Assembly: GCA_902362875.1 (NCBI GenBank)
Contig: CABIYF010000027.1
Span: 1 to 39,920 of the forward strand
Source: Eubacteriaceae bacterium
GTDB taxonomy: Bacteria; Bacillota; Clostridia; Lachnospirales; Lachnospiraceae
Reading direction: 5' to 3'
Length of the DNA: 39,920 nucleotides
The notes beneath the pieces are model-generated. The model was not told the origin of the DNA. It worked only from the letters and a program-made list of their open reading frames with translations, and made no database searches. Made by a program: the position numbers and the translations under genes. Below are positions 25,912-33,321 of this stretch, piece after piece. Numbering within the stretch: position 1 is the first letter of the stretch; each line of letters opens with the position of its first letter.

Positions 25912-25945
25912 AAGGATATATTCGAGAGGATATATCCTTTTTTCA
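25912..25945 (+). terminator. Terminator after tRNA-Gly
   Basis: AAGGATATAT (25912-25921) pairs with ATATATCCTT (25930-25939), followed by a T run. It separates the tRNA from the NYN operon. Confidence 0.85.
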
Positions 25946-25977
25946 TTATATAAAGAATTTTAGATATGAGGGAAATT

Positions 25978-26925
25978 ATGGTAGAAGAAGAAAAGAATCA
26001 GTTTGCAGTTCTGATCGATGCAGATAATATCAGTCCCAAGTATGCACCTCTTATTTTTCAGGAACTTGAAGCATATGGATTTCCATCTTGCCGAAGAATC
26101 TATGGAAACTGGTCAAAGGCGAATGGATGGAGCGAAGAATTATTATTAGAATATTCTATTATTCCTGTACAGCAGTTTTCTTATACTTCAGGTAAGAATG
26201 CAACAGACATGGCAATGGTTATTGATGCAATGGATCTGTTATATGGAAAGAAAGTGGATGGATTTTGTCTGGTGACAAGCGACAGTGATTTCACAAGGCT
26301 TGCTATGAGGCTTCGAGAAGAGCATATGTATGTGATCGGTATGGGAGAATCAAAGACCCCGGTCGCACTGACAAGAGCATGTAATAAATTTATTCATCTG
26401 AATCTTCTTTATGAAGCAGACAGAGATAAAGAAGACGAGATTGAAAGCAATGAGATTGAAAATGTAACGTCATTGGATGAGATTTCATGTACGATCGCAG
26501 ATATTATCAGTGAAAATGGAAATGCACCAGTTGATCTAGGGAGAATTGGAAACCGTCTGAATGAGAAATATTCAGACTTTGACGTGCGAAATTATGGATA
26601 CACCAAATTAAGTGTGTTGATCGATGAAGAGATGGATAATTTTGTGATCGTTCAGGAAGATACCAATTGTTATGTAGAATTTAAAGAATTGACAAGCAGA
26701 GAAACGATCGAAGATGAAGTGATCCGTTTTGTGAAAAAGAATGGGGGTTCTTTGGATAATCTTTCAGCAATCGCATTAGAATTGAAAGATAAGCATAGCG
26801 ACTTTAATATTAAAGACTATGGTTATAGCCGAATGTCAAGCTTTTTAAGGAGTATTCGCTGTCTGGCGGTAAATGGGAATACCGTAAGATTAAAGAAACG
26901 AAGAGAGAAAGGGGAGAGACGATGA
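25978..26925 (+). CDS. NYN-domain RNase-like protein with two LOTUS (OST-HTH) domains
   Basis: A 315-aa protein. The PIN-like NYN nuclease domain (about residues 5-145) has the acidic cluster LIDADN (Asp14 and Asp16), the NATDMAMVIDAM stretch and SDSDF (Asp102 and Asp104). Two OST-HTH/LOTUS domains follow (about 160-230 and 240-310), each ending in a YGY(T/S) element typical of the fold. LOTUS domains bind RNA, so an RNA-processing role is likely. An ATG at 25966 is in frame, but GAGGGA at 25968-25973 supports 25978. The stop overlaps the tatD start, giving operon NYN-tatD-ksgA. Confidence 0.88.
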   Translation: MVEEEKNQFAVLIDADNISPKYAPLIFQELEAYGFPSCRRIYGNWSKANGWSEELLLEYSIIPVQQFSYTSGKNATDMAMVIDAMDLLYGKKVDGFCLVTSDSDFTRLAMRLREEHMYVIGMGESKTPVALTRACNKFIHLNLLYEADRDKEDEIESNEIENVTSLDEISCTIADIISENGNAPVDLGRIGNRLNEKYSDFDVRNYGYTKLSVLIDEEMDNFVIVQEDTNCYVEFKELTSRETIEDEVIRFVKKNGGSLDNLSAIALELKDKHSDFNIKDYGYSRMSSFLRSIRCLAVNGNTVRLKKRREKGERR

Positions 26926-27695
26926 TATTTGATACACATGCACATTACGATGACAAACAGTTTGAACAAGACAGAGAAGAACTGTTGGCATCTATGAAGG
27001 ACAATGGAATCGGAACAATTGTTGATGTAGGGTCTAATATGGAAACATCTGCATGGATCGTAGATGCAGTGAAACGGTATCCAATGATGTATGGGGCTGT
27101 TGGAGTTCATCCAAGTGATACAGCAGATCTTACAGATTCAGATATAGATACATTAAAGGAATATGCAGGCAAAGATAAAATCCTTGCGATCGGAGAGATT
27201 GGACTAGATTATTACTGGGATGAACCAGAACGTGCGATCCAGAAAAAATGGTTCGAAGCACAGATCGAGCTTGCCAGAGAAGTAAAACTTCCAATCATTA
27301 TTCACAGCAGGGATGCAGCAAAGGATACATATGATATAATGAAAGCGTTACATGCAGAAGATATCGGAGGAGTGGTTCATTGTTTCTCATATTCCAAAGA
27401 AATGGCAAGACAGTTCCTTGATATGGGATTTTATATTGGAATTGGTGGAGTTGTAACATTTAAGAATGCAAAGACATTAAAAGAAGTTGCAGCGTATGCC
27501 CCATTAGACAGAATCGTATTAGAGACAGATTGTCCATATCTGTCTCCAGAACCAAACCGAGGTAAGAGAAATTCTTCCCTAAATTTAAATTATGTAGCAG
27601 AAGAGCTCAGTCAGATCCAAGGGATCGATAAAGAAGAATTGATCGCAGTCACAGAAGAAAATGCAAGAAAATTGTATCGTATGAAAGAGGTATAA
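26922..27695 (+). CDS. tatD: TatD-family deoxyribonuclease
   Basis: Metal-dependent nuclease of the TIM-barrel amidohydrolase superfamily, 257 aa. FDTHAHYDD at the N-terminus carries the first metal ligands; GEIGLDYYWD near residue 91, PIIIHSRDA near 125, and ETDCPYLSPEPNRGKRN near 203-219 complete the site. It overlaps the NYN gene by 4 bases and is followed by ksgA after 2 bases. In Bacillus the order is tatD (yabD), yabE, rnmV, ksgA; rnmV is missing here. Confidence 0.95.
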   Translation: MIFDTHAHYDDKQFEQDREELLASMKDNGIGTIVDVGSNMETSAWIVDAVKRYPMMYGAVGVHPSDTADLTDSDIDTLKEYAGKDKILAIGEIGLDYYWDEPERAIQKKWFEAQIELAREVKLPIIIHSRDAAKDTYDIMKALHAEDIGGVVHCFSYSKEMARQFLDMGFYIGIGGVVTFKNAKTLKEVAAYAPLDRIVLETDCPYLSPEPNRGKRNSSLNLNYVAEELSQIQGIDKEELIAVTEENARKLYRMKEV

Positions 27696-27697
27696 GA

Positions 27698-28555
27698 GTG
27701 AAACTTGGGAATCCAAAAAATACAATAGAAGTTATCCAGAAATATGATTTTGACTTTCAGAAGAAATTCGGACAAAATTTTCTGATCGATGAACGTGTTC
27801 TTGAGAAGATCATTTCCGCAGCCGAAGTAAATAAAGATGATTTTGTGTTGGAGATCGGACCGGGAATCGGAACTATGACACAGTATCTAGCTGAAAATGC
27901 GAGAGAAGTCATGGCAGTTGAGATTGATAAGAATCTGATTCCAATTTTATCGGATACGTTAAGTGCATATGACAATGTATCAATCTTAAATGCAGATATT
28001 CTGAAAGTAGATATTGCGAAGATTGTGGAAGAAAAGAATGGTGGAAAACCTGTAAAAGTTGTTGCGAATCTTCCATATTACATCACAACACCGATCATTA
28101 TGGGATTATTCGAAAGTCATGTGCCAATCGACAGCATTACAGTTATGGTACAGAAGGAAGTTGCAGACCGCATGCAGTCAGGCCCTGGAACAAAAGAATA
28201 TGGAGCGTTATCACTTGCTGTTCAGTATTATGCAGAACCATATGTGGTAGCGAATGTACCACCAAACTGTTTTATGCCAAGACCTAAAGTAGGCTCAGCG
28301 GTTATCCGTTTAACCAAATATAAAGATACGCCGATCAAAGTTACAAATGAAAAGCTGTTATTCCAGTTGATCCGTGCATCCTTTAACCAGAGAAGAAAAA
28401 CGCTTCAGAACGGAATTAAGAACTTTGGTGGCTTAAACTTCTCCAAAGAACAGGTAGCACAGGCATTAGAAGAGATGGGATTACCCGCATCTGTCCGTGG
28501 AGAAGCGTTAACCTTGGAACAGTTTGCAACACTTACAAACATATTAGACAGGTAA
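27698..28555 (+). CDS. rsmA: 16S rRNA (adenine1518/1519-N6,N6)-dimethyltransferase
   Basis: KsgA/RsmA dimethylates two adenines near the 3' end of 16S rRNA. The N-terminal KKFGQNFLID signature is followed by SAM motif EIGPGIGTMTQ near residues 52-62 and the catalytic NLPYYITTPI near 123-132. 285 aa. It starts with GTG at 27698, 2 bases after tatD, with AAAGAGG just upstream. The last 12 bases overlap the end of the convergent gene on the - strand. Confidence 0.96.
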   Translation: MKLGNPKNTIEVIQKYDFDFQKKFGQNFLIDERVLEKIISAAEVNKDDFVLEIGPGIGTMTQYLAENAREVMAVEIDKNLIPILSDTLSAYDNVSILNADILKVDIAKIVEEKNGGKPVKVVANLPYYITTPIIMGLFESHVPIDSITVMVQKEVADRMQSGPGTKEYGALSLAVQYYAEPYVVANVPPNCFMPRPKVGSAVIRLTKYKDTPIKVTNEKLLFQLIRASFNQRRKTLQNGIKNFGGLNFSKEQVAQALEEMGLPASVRGEALTLEQFATLTNILDR

Positions 28556-29548
28556 GATAAAATAACCAAAATTTCCGGTCTTGTGAGGTTTTAAGGGAAC
28601 GGTAATAAATGTCTTAAAACCAAACAGACGGGAGATAAAAGCTTTTTCGTTATCAAAGACACCAGGAATTCCGAGATAACGCTGGCCGCTGTCTGCGTCT
28701 TTTGCAAGCATCAGGTGGCCGAAATTTCCATAATTTAAGAGGAGAAAACCATTTGCTTTGACATTATCATCAAGGCCAGGAATCTGATCGAGATCTTCTA
28801 GTGTGATCTTAATGCTAGGATCAAGGCCGTAAGAAGGAGGCATGGGCAAGGTGGGATACTCCTTCCAGTCAAAATCTTTTACAGGATCAGGATGCCGGAT
28901 GTTTTTGGCATCCTTTTCTAATTGTAAGGCTTCAATATATTCGGAAAGTCCGGAAGTTTTCGGGCTTTCTGAAATTTTTAAACTTTCTTGAATATTTGCA
29001 GTGTCCTGAATACTTGTAGAAATTTCAGGAGTTTCAAGATTTTCAGTAGACTCTTTGTCTTCTGAATTTTCAGTAGAAGCTTCAGATAGATTTTCTGTTT
29101 CTGTCGTTTTTGTTTCTTCTGCCGTTTCTGTCGTTTCAGGTTCGGCGGCAGGCATTTCCAATGGCTTAAAACTTCGGATAATGATCGGCAGATCTTTCCA
29201 CTGTGATCCAAAGAAATGTTCATTTGAGTGATAGATCAGAAAGCCATCCATTTCCTCAAAATTCTCAATTACAGGATAATTCTTTTTAAATTCGATAATG
29301 GTATCATTTCTTCTGATCGTATCAAGAAAAATTCCCTCCATCGTACCTTCATGAAAATGATAAAAATAAATTTTATATTCCAGTGCCTGATCATTTGTTT
29401 TTACATGGAAATATACCCGCAGCTGATTCTGGCGCTTTTCTATTTTTGCAAAACCAACATTGGAACCTTTGATTCCATGGTGATATTCATATAGATAGGA
29501 TACAATACGTTGATAATCTGACAATCGTCTACTCTCTTTTTGATTCAT
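28544..29548 (-). CDS. Protein of unknown function with an acidic low-complexity linker
   Basis: A 334-aa protein without a signal peptide. The N-terminal domain (residues 1-132) is beta-rich (QLRVYFHVK, EYKIYFYHFHEG). A Glu/Thr/Ser linker of about 80 residues follows (PETTETAEETKTTE and similar). The C-terminal domain (about 215-334) has ALQLEKDAKNIRHPDP and a compact end, NFGHLMLAKDADSGQRYLGI. I recall similarly built proteins in Lachnospiraceae but cannot name the family with confidence. It ends by overlapping ksgA tail to tail by 12 bases and is divergent from tadA. Confidence 0.7.
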   Translation of the reverse strand: MNQKESRRLSDYQRIVSYLYEYHHGIKGSNVGFAKIEKRQNQLRVYFHVKTNDQALEYKIYFYHFHEGTMEGIFLDTIRRNDTIIEFKKNYPVIENFEEMDGFLIYHSNEHFFGSQWKDLPIIIRSFKPLEMPAAEPETTETAEETKTTETENLSEASTENSEDKESTENLETPEISTSIQDTANIQESLKISESPKTSGLSEYIEALQLEKDAKNIRHPDPVKDFDWKEYPTLPMPPSYGLDPSIKITLEDLDQIPGLDDNVKANGFLLLNYGNFGHLMLAKDADSGQRYLGIPGVFDNEKAFISRLFGFKTFITVPLKPHKTGNFGYFILPV

Positions 29549-29597
29549 TCTATGTTATAATAGAAAAAAATATGACATAGATATAAGGGGAATAGAC

Positions 29598-30080
29598 GTG
29601 ACACAAGAAGAGAAATACATGAAAGAGGCAATCCGGCAGGCAAAAAAAGCAGCCGCAGTCGGAGATGTGCCGATTGGCTGTGTGATCGTTCATGAAGATA
29701 AGATCATAGCCAGAGCTTACAATCAGAGAAATAAAAAGAAAACGACATTAGCACATGCGGAATTACTGGCAATTCAGAAAGCAAGCAAGAAGTTAGAAGA
29801 CTGGAGACTTGAGGAATGTACTATGTATATAACACTTGAACCATGTCAGATGTGTGCAGGAGCGATTGTGCAGGCGAGAATTCCAAAAGTTGTGATTGGA
29901 GCAATGAATCCAAAGGCAGGCTGTGCAGGTTCTGTTTTGAATATTTTGCAGGTAGAACGGTTTAATCATCAGACAGAGATTGAACATGGAATTTTAGAAG
30001 AAGAATGCAGTCAGATGTTATCAGATTTTTTCAGAGAGTTGAGAAAGAAGAAAAAGGAGGAAAAAAATGCACAGAATTAA
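29598..30080 (+). CDS. tadA: tRNA-specific adenosine deaminase
   Basis: Converts wobble A34 to inosine in tRNA-Arg. The zinc site is complete: His53 and catalytic Glu55 in LAHAELLAI, with Cys83 and Cys86 in LEPCQMCAGAI. The length of 160 aa is typical. It starts with GTG at 29598, with AGGGG upstream. It overlaps the following protease gene by 14 bases. tadA next to the SRP RNA gene is an old Bacillota arrangement, here interrupted by that protease. Confidence 0.95.
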   Translation: MTQEEKYMKEAIRQAKKAAAVGDVPIGCVIVHEDKIIARAYNQRNKKKTTLAHAELLAIQKASKKLEDWRLEECTMYITLEPCQMCAGAIVQARIPKVVIGAMNPKAGCAGSVLNILQVERFNHQTEIEHGILEEECSQMLSDFFRELRKKKKEEKNAQN

Positions 30081-31497
30081 GAAATTAACAGCAGTACTGT
30101 TATGTGCAGGAATGATGTGTTTATCTTCAATTGAGGGAGTATCTGCAGCACAAAAACCAACAGGATATCATTCAATTGATTTAAATATAAAGTCACCAGA
30201 TATAAAGCAGGAAAACAAAACTTATGCAAGATCATCCGCAGGATATTATAATTCCGTGGATCTTGGAATTGTTACCCCGGTAAAGAATCAGGGAAATACC
30301 GAACTTTGCTGGGCATTTGGTCTGGCATCACTAGGTGAAACTTCATTAATCAAACAAAACAAAGCAAAAAAGAATGTTGATTATTCAGAAAAGCATCTGG
30401 GGTATTTCATGTATAATCGAAAGAACGATGTGCTGAATAATACAAAAGGAGATGAAACCAAAGTATCCGGCAGCTGGAAATATTCCGGAGGTAATGCGCA
30501 GCTTGCAATGATCGCATTAACAGGATGGTATGGGCTTGCGAATGAGAGTATAGCACCATTTAATACAAACAAATGGACATTATCAAGTAAGCTAGGTCAA
30601 AAGGATGCGGCCATTTTAAAAAATGGATTTTTCCTTGGAAATAATCCATCAACCAGTGTAGTAAAATCCTATATAAAAAAATACGGATCAGTCGTTGTGG
30701 CGTATCATGCACCAGAGACAACGGAGGAAGATGAGGAATTTTACGATGTATCTCACAAATCCTATAATTGTACATTATCTGAGGATACGGCAAATCATAT
30801 TGTGACAATTGTTGGATGGAATGATAATTACAGTAAAGATAAGTTTGGAGAGGCATCCAAACCAAAGAAAAATGGAGCATGGATCATAAAAAACAGCTGG
30901 GGAAGCAGCGAAGACGATAAAGGATATACCTATATATCTTATGAAGACAAATCAATGTGTGAATTCCTGTCAGGCCAGTTTGTAAAATCATCTACATATA
31001 AATACAATTATTTTTATGATGGATCAGCAAACCCATCAGCATACCGGTTGAAGAAAGGCCAGCAGATCGCTAACATATACACAGCGAAAAAAGGAACAAA
31101 GAAGAAAAAAGAGACATTAAAAGCAGTTAATGTAGTCACAATGAATCCGAATGTAAAATACAGCATTCAGATTTATAAAAATCCAAAGAAAGGGAAACCT
31201 GCATCAGGAAAGAAACTGTTAAAACGAGCCATGACAGGAACGATTAAAGAAGCAGGAACGCATACAATTGATCTGAAACAGAAAGTCAAACTGGTCAAAG
31301 GTGAGAAATTCTCTATCGTAATCAAGATGCGTTCAACAACATTGGTCGGATGCGATCACAGTGATAATTTCGGATGGATCAGATTTGTGAATAAGACAGC
31401 GAAAAGACAGAGTTATGTCTGCCTGAAGGGAAGTAAATGGCACGATCTGTATTCAGAAAGACTTACTATGAGGATTAAAGCATACACAACAAGATAA
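30067..31497 (+). CDS. Secreted papain-like (C1) cysteine protease with lectin-like C-terminal domain
   Basis: A 476-aa protein with a signal peptide (residues 1-28, ending GVSAA). The catalytic domain shows the oxyanion Gln75 and Cys81 in KNQGNTELCWAF, His244 in NHIVTIVGWND and Asn276 in IIKNSWGSS, so the triad is complete. The C-terminal part (about 330-476) resembles the lectin-like domain often fused to C1 proteases in gut clostridia, with a basic TAKKGTKKKKE loop. RBS AAAGGAGG lies inside the end of tadA. Likely acts at the cell surface or outside. Confidence 0.9.
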   Translation: MHRIKKLTAVLLCAGMMCLSSIEGVSAAQKPTGYHSIDLNIKSPDIKQENKTYARSSAGYYNSVDLGIVTPVKNQGNTELCWAFGLASLGETSLIKQNKAKKNVDYSEKHLGYFMYNRKNDVLNNTKGDETKVSGSWKYSGGNAQLAMIALTGWYGLANESIAPFNTNKWTLSSKLGQKDAAILKNGFFLGNNPSTSVVKSYIKKYGSVVVAYHAPETTEEDEEFYDVSHKSYNCTLSEDTANHIVTIVGWNDNYSKDKFGEASKPKKNGAWIIKNSWGSSEDDKGYTYISYEDKSMCEFLSGQFVKSSTYKYNYFYDGSANPSAYRLKKGQQIANIYTAKKGTKKKKETLKAVNVVTMNPNVKYSIQIYKNPKKGKPASGKKLLKRAMTGTIKEAGTHTIDLKQKVKLVKGEKFSIVIKMRSTTLVGCDHSDNFGWIRFVNKTAKRQSYVCLKGSKWHDLYSERLTMRIKAYTTR

Positions 31498-31524
31498 TTG
31501 AATGATTAAAAAAGATAATAACTA

Positions 31525-31553
31525 TTGACCTTAAGATAACTATTTAGTATAAT
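31525..31553 (+). promoter_or_regulatory. Promoter of the SRP RNA gene
   Basis: -35 TTGACC (31525-31530), a 17-base spacer, and a perfect -10 TATAAT (31548-31553). The predicted start is near 31560, directly before a perfect 8-bp hairpin (31561-31580). Confidence 0.85.
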
Positions 31554-31560
31554 CAAATAT

Positions 31561-31580
31561 GCATCTTAAATCTAAGATGC
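31561..31580 (+). other. 5' leader hairpin of the SRP RNA precursor
   Basis: GCATCTTA-AATC-TAAGATGC, a perfect 8-bp stem starting at the predicted transcript start and 26 bases before the mature SRP RNA. It may protect or help process the 5' end. Confidence 0.5.
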
Positions 31581-31605
31581 CAAAGATAATCAAGTCATAA
31601 AGCTT

Positions 31606-31870
31606 CCGTGCTAGCCGGGGAGGTAGCGGCACCCTTTTTCTGCAATCCGCTATAGCAGAGGTGATGGTCTTGTTTCGGGTTGTCTTCTGTAGAGCTGCCC
31701 TCTACAAGTGGCGTTGATATCTGGGTCTCACGCAATAGGAATCCACGAACCGTGTCAGGTTGGGAACAAAGCAGCACTAAGTGGAACCTTCTATGTGCCG
31801 TGAGGGTGCCTGGGTTGAGTTAACTATAGAGGTAACGTCTGTGGAAGGTGACACAAGGCAGACCGCACGG
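31606..31870 (+). ncRNA. ffs: Signal recognition particle RNA, large bacterial type
   Basis: About 265 bases closed by CCGTGC (31606-31611) with GCACGG (31865-31870). The 5' Alu part reads CTAGCCGGGGAGGTAGCGGC. The conserved SRP54-binding domain IV is near 31757-31785, with GTCAGGT, a GGAA loop and AAGCAGCAC. A T run at 31872-31878 completes a terminator. It forms the SRP with Ffh to target membrane proteins. Confidence 0.95.
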
Positions 31871-31986
31871 ATTTTTTTAATTTACATGAATTTTTATTAG
31901 ATAGAAATCAACCCCATCATTTTTCATTTCGTTTAACTTCAATTTATATTTGAGAAGTCCAAGAATTTTCAGCAGATTGTACGCTA

Positions 31987-32015
31987 TTGAATACAAAGAC
32001 AAACAGTGTTAAAAT
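31987..32015 (+). promoter_or_regulatory. Promoter of the small alarmone synthetase gene
   Basis: -35 TTGAAT (31987-31992), a 17-base spacer, and -10 TAAAAT (32010-32015), 33 bases before the gene start. Confidence 0.65.
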
Positions 32016-32048
32016 AGAGACAGCAAACAAGGTAAGGAGTGAGTAGAC

Positions 32049-32699
32049 ATGAGAGAATTAGAATTACCTGATGTACAAGACGTAATGCTTGAATACCGAA
32101 AGATTAAATTATTATATCGTTCTGCACTGAAAGAGATTGGAACGAAATTAGAGATATTAAATGATGAGTTCCGGCTGGTACATCAGTACAATCCAATTGA
32201 ACACATTGAATCAAGACTTAAGACAGATGAAAGTATCACTCGCAAACTGATGAGAAAAGGAAAAGAGATCACAGTAGAGAATATTCAGAAATATATCGAT
32301 GATATTGCGGGAGTAAGGGTCATCTGTTCATTTACACCGGACATTTACAGAATTGTTGATATGATCGCATCACAGGATGATATTGAAGTATTAAAGACAA
32401 AGGATTATATGCTGAATCCAAAGATCAATGGATACAGAAGTTATCATCTGATCGTGAGAGTGCCGATCTTTTTATCAGATAAAGTTGTTCCAACCAAAGT
32501 TGAGATTCAGATCAGAACAGTAGCGATGGATTTCTGGGCATCTCTGGAACATAAGATTTATTATAAGTATGAAGGCAATACACCAGAGTATATTAAGCAG
32601 GAATTGAAGGAATGTGCAGATCTTGTAACATTCTTAGACAGTAAGATGTTAGCGATCAACGAAGAAGTGAGAAGTATCCGAAAAGAAAATGGCGAATAA
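32049..32699 (+). CDS. Small alarmone synthetase (RelQ/YjbM-like GTP pyrophosphokinase)
   Basis: A 216-aa single-domain ppGpp synthetase without the hydrolase, TGS or ACT domains of long RelA. The synthetase motifs are DDIAGVRVICSF near residue 74, KDYMLNPKINGYRSYHLIV near 117-135 and EIQIRTVAMDFWASLEHK near 153-170. Such enzymes make (p)ppGpp from GTP/GDP and ATP under envelope stress or starvation. It has its own promoter. The next gene, of unknown function, follows 56 bases later. Confidence 0.93.
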   Translation: MRELELPDVQDVMLEYRKIKLLYRSALKEIGTKLEILNDEFRLVHQYNPIEHIESRLKTDESITRKLMRKGKEITVENIQKYIDDIAGVRVICSFTPDIYRIVDMIASQDDIEVLKTKDYMLNPKINGYRSYHLIVRVPIFLSDKVVPTKVEIQIRTVAMDFWASLEHKIYYKYEGNTPEYIKQELKECADLVTFLDSKMLAINEEVRSIRKENGE

Positions 32700-32755
32700 G
32701 ACATGCATTTTTTCTAAGAGATATCATAAGATATGATTGATAGAGAAAAAGGAGC

Positions 32756-33154
32756 ATGAAGATGGCTGACAGAGAAGGATTAGGAAATCTTCCAATATTT
32801 GATACAGAGATAAGAACAAGCAGGGAGCTGGTAGCACAAGAGCAGAGGCAGGAGGATGATTACCAGTATATCATCCGGATGTATCCAGCATTGGCGAGAG
32901 AGATCCTTGACCAGATTGAAGATGCTTGTGATCAGATGGAATATGATGGAAGCAGAATGTTTGATGAATATATGGACCGGACAATGTTTCTTTCAATGGC
33001 AGATAAGATCTATGACAAGATGAATTATCAGGAGAAAGAAGAATGTCCAAAACAGGAACGTATGTTACATCAGATGATCGTAATTCTGATCGGAGGAGAG
33101 ATTTATCACAGACGCTGTCGTTACCGCACAAAGAAGAATATGTTTCGATCATAG
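32756..33154 (+). CDS. Small protein of unknown function downstream of the alarmone synthetase
   Basis: A 132-aa soluble, acidic and helical protein, starting MKMADREGLGNL, with a central YQYIIRMYPALAREILDQIE, a YDGSRMFDEYMDR segment and a basic end (RRCRYRTKKN). AAAGGAG at about 32749 supports the ATG at 32756, though 32762 is possible. I do not recognise the family. Position suggests cotranscription with the synthetase, though a role in alarmone metabolism is speculation. Followed by a small GC-rich terminator. Confidence 0.65.
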   Translation: MKMADREGLGNLPIFDTEIRTSRELVAQEQRQEDDYQYIIRMYPALAREILDQIEDACDQMEYDGSRMFDEYMDRTMFLSMADKIYDKMNYQEKEECPKQERMLHQMIVILIGGEIYHRRCRYRTKKNMFRS

Positions 33155-33159
33155 ATAAG

Positions 33160-33190
33160 GCCGGGAGAAATCCCGGCACTTGTTTTTATT
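33160..33190 (+). terminator. Terminator after the 132-aa gene
   Basis: GCCGGGA (33160-33166), GAAA loop, TCCCGGC (33171-33177), then ACTTGTTTTTATT. Confidence 0.8.
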
Positions 33191-33321
33191 TACAGGAAAG
33201 TTTTATAAGATAAAAAGTCGTTTGCACATCTTAAACATTTCTTAAAATGGTTGTATAAATGTACAAAAAAAGATAAAATGAACAATAGAAAGCTTCACGG
33301 AATGAAAAAAAGGAGAATACA

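Noticed and set aside
25764..25946. Open frame on the - strand across tRNA-Gly (contains AGDGNRTHVISLEGWSS)
   Set aside because: It is the antisense of the tRNA; this peptide is a well-known false prediction opposite tRNA genes.
31561..31580. Hairpin as a terminator of the C1 protease gene
   Set aside because: It lies after the SRP RNA promoter and has no T run, so a role at the start of the SRP precursor fits better.
31595..31777. Open frame on the - strand inside the SRP RNA
   Set aside because: The region is clearly the structured SRP RNA; the frame is a by-product of its GC-rich stems.
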